A DNA stretch of 5,767 nt from Gemmatimonadota bacterium. GTDB taxonomy: Bacteria; Gemmatimonadota; Gemmatimonadetes; Longimicrobiales; Gaopeijiaceae. Under the pieces are notes generated by a model. That model was given only the letters and a program-made list of their open reading frames with translations. It did no database searches and was not told where the DNA came from. Position 1 is the first letter of the stretch, and every line of letters begins with the position of its first letter. Made by a program: the position numbers and the translations under genes. Positions 5,162-5,767 of the stretch are shown piece by piece. The stretch spans positions 17,013 to 22,779 of the forward strand of contig PCCM01000041.1 in NCBI GenBank assembly GCA_002731735.1. Direction: 5' to 3'.

Positions 5162-5767
5162 ACCGACACCACGTCGGCAGTCCGAACGTGGTAGGAGTGG
5201 GCAGCCTCGATAAAGAGTTGGGCCTCTTCAATCCGCTGGCGAGCCGTCGCGGGCGTCGCCTCGAACCCGTTGTCGTTCTCGCCGTGGACGCGGAACAGAT
5301 AGTTCCCGAACTTTCCTCCGGCGTAGGGATCGTGGAATAGTCCTGGGTCGAAGAGATGGGTCTTGAATGCGGCCACCACGTCGTCGGGTGCTTCACCGAG
5401 ACCCACCTCCTTCTCGCGTGCCAGGCTTCTCGCCGCGATCAGCATCGCGCGATAGGCGATATCGGCGGCGCCGGATGAGTCCCCTTGATCCAGCCGATCC
5501 TGAGCCTCGAAGACCTCGCGCTCGCTGGCCTGAAGGCCGAACTCGACCGGTGAGACGACCTGACCCGCGCATTCACCGATGCCCATGTCGCCCAGTGTGA
5601 ACTCTCGCGGATCTCCCCAATTCGAGTAGAAGCTGCGATCCTCCTCGTACAGGGGCACTTCGACCAGATCCTGCAGAAGGGTCCTGAGGCTGGCCTTGCC
5701 AACACGGGTGACGAAGGCCTGAAAGCCCTCTTCCCCTTCGCGCTCATCGACGTAATACTGGGTTATC
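5158..5767 (-). CDS. C-terminal part of a probable siroheme-dependent nitrite/sulfite reductase with a helical tail domain
   Basis: The last 202 residues of a larger protein are visible; the frame is open to the right edge. A GTG at 5658 is internal and is not the start. The first 30 or so residues (YYVDEREGEEGFQAFVTRVG) resemble the end of the NirA/ferredoxin-sulfite reductase fold, which reduces nitrite or sulfite by six electrons at siroheme-Fe4S4. The cluster-binding cysteines would lie outside the window and were not seen. A motif YSNWGDPREF (47-56) and GIGECAG (62-68) follow, then about 125 residues of mostly helical sequence (VFEAQDRLDQGDSSGAADIA onward, with IEEAQLFIEAAH near the end), recalling a HEPN-like or TPR-like helical bundle. 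The siroheme genes downstream in the operon support the assignment. A nitrite versus sulfite substrate cannot be decided. Confidence 0.68.
   Translation of the reverse strand, partial: ITQYYVDEREGEEGFQAFVTRVGKASLRTLLQDLVEVPLYEEDRSFYSNWGDPREFTLGDMGIGECAGQVVSPVEFGLQASEREVFEAQDRLDQGDSSGAADIAYRAMLIAARSLAREKEVGLGEAPDDVVAAFKTHLFDPGLFHDPYAGGKFGNYLFRVHGENDNGFEATPATARQRIEEAQLFIEAAHSYHVRTADVVSV

Noticed and set aside
4598..5194. 198-codon plus-strand ORF
   Set aside because: It covers nearly the same span as the 206-residue minus-strand gene. The minus-strand choice is favoured by the ATGA coupling, operon direction and a balanced globular composition, whereas this product is Arg/His/Pro-rich.
5158..5658. 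Complete 166-residue gene starting at GTG 5658
   Set aside because: The frame continues without a stop to the right edge and encodes sequence resembling the end of a reductase, so the GTG is an internal Val codon.

Overview
This 5.8 kb window is moderately GC-rich bacterial DNA with tightly packed genes. The large lone MacB/FtsX-type permease at the left edge (ADOP family), together with a siroheme-type reductase and a cupredoxin lipoprotein, suggests Acidobacteriota, Gemmatimonadota or a related, probably environmental, lineage. That placement is an inference from gene families, not from a marker gene.

Layout. Positions 1-1460 (minus strand) hold the N-terminal 486 codons of an ADOP-family permease that runs off the left edge. 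Positions 1461-1690 are a divergent intergenic region. It contains three perfect-length 15-bp tandem repeats, a two-tier hairpin, and a doubtful 66-codon minus-strand ORF whose product is rich in Cys and Thr. Positions 1691-2179 (plus strand) encode a small lipoprotein with a complete type 1 copper site. It converges on the minus-strand operon with only 7 bp between the stop codons, and a hairpin covers both stops.

Positions 2187-5767 are a four-gene minus-strand operon, in transcription order: the C-terminal part of what looks like a siroheme-dependent nitrite/sulfite reductase with an extra helical tail (enters from the right edge); an uncharacterised 206-residue protein joined by a 4-bp ATGA overlap; a two-domain CbiX/SirB-type sirohydrochlorin chelatase; and a CobA-HemD fusion (uroporphyrinogen-III methyltransferase plus uroporphyrinogen-III synthase).

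The operon logic is clear. HemD makes uroporphyrinogen III, CobA methylates it to precorrin-2, CbiX inserts the metal into sirohydrochlorin, and the resulting siroheme equips the reductase. The precorrin-2 dehydrogenase step is not encoded here. The most interesting items are the unnamed protein inside this operon, the extra tail on the reductase, the unusual placement of histidines in the chelatase, and the Cys/Thr-rich repeat ORF in the divergent region. None of these proves a new system, but each is checkable.
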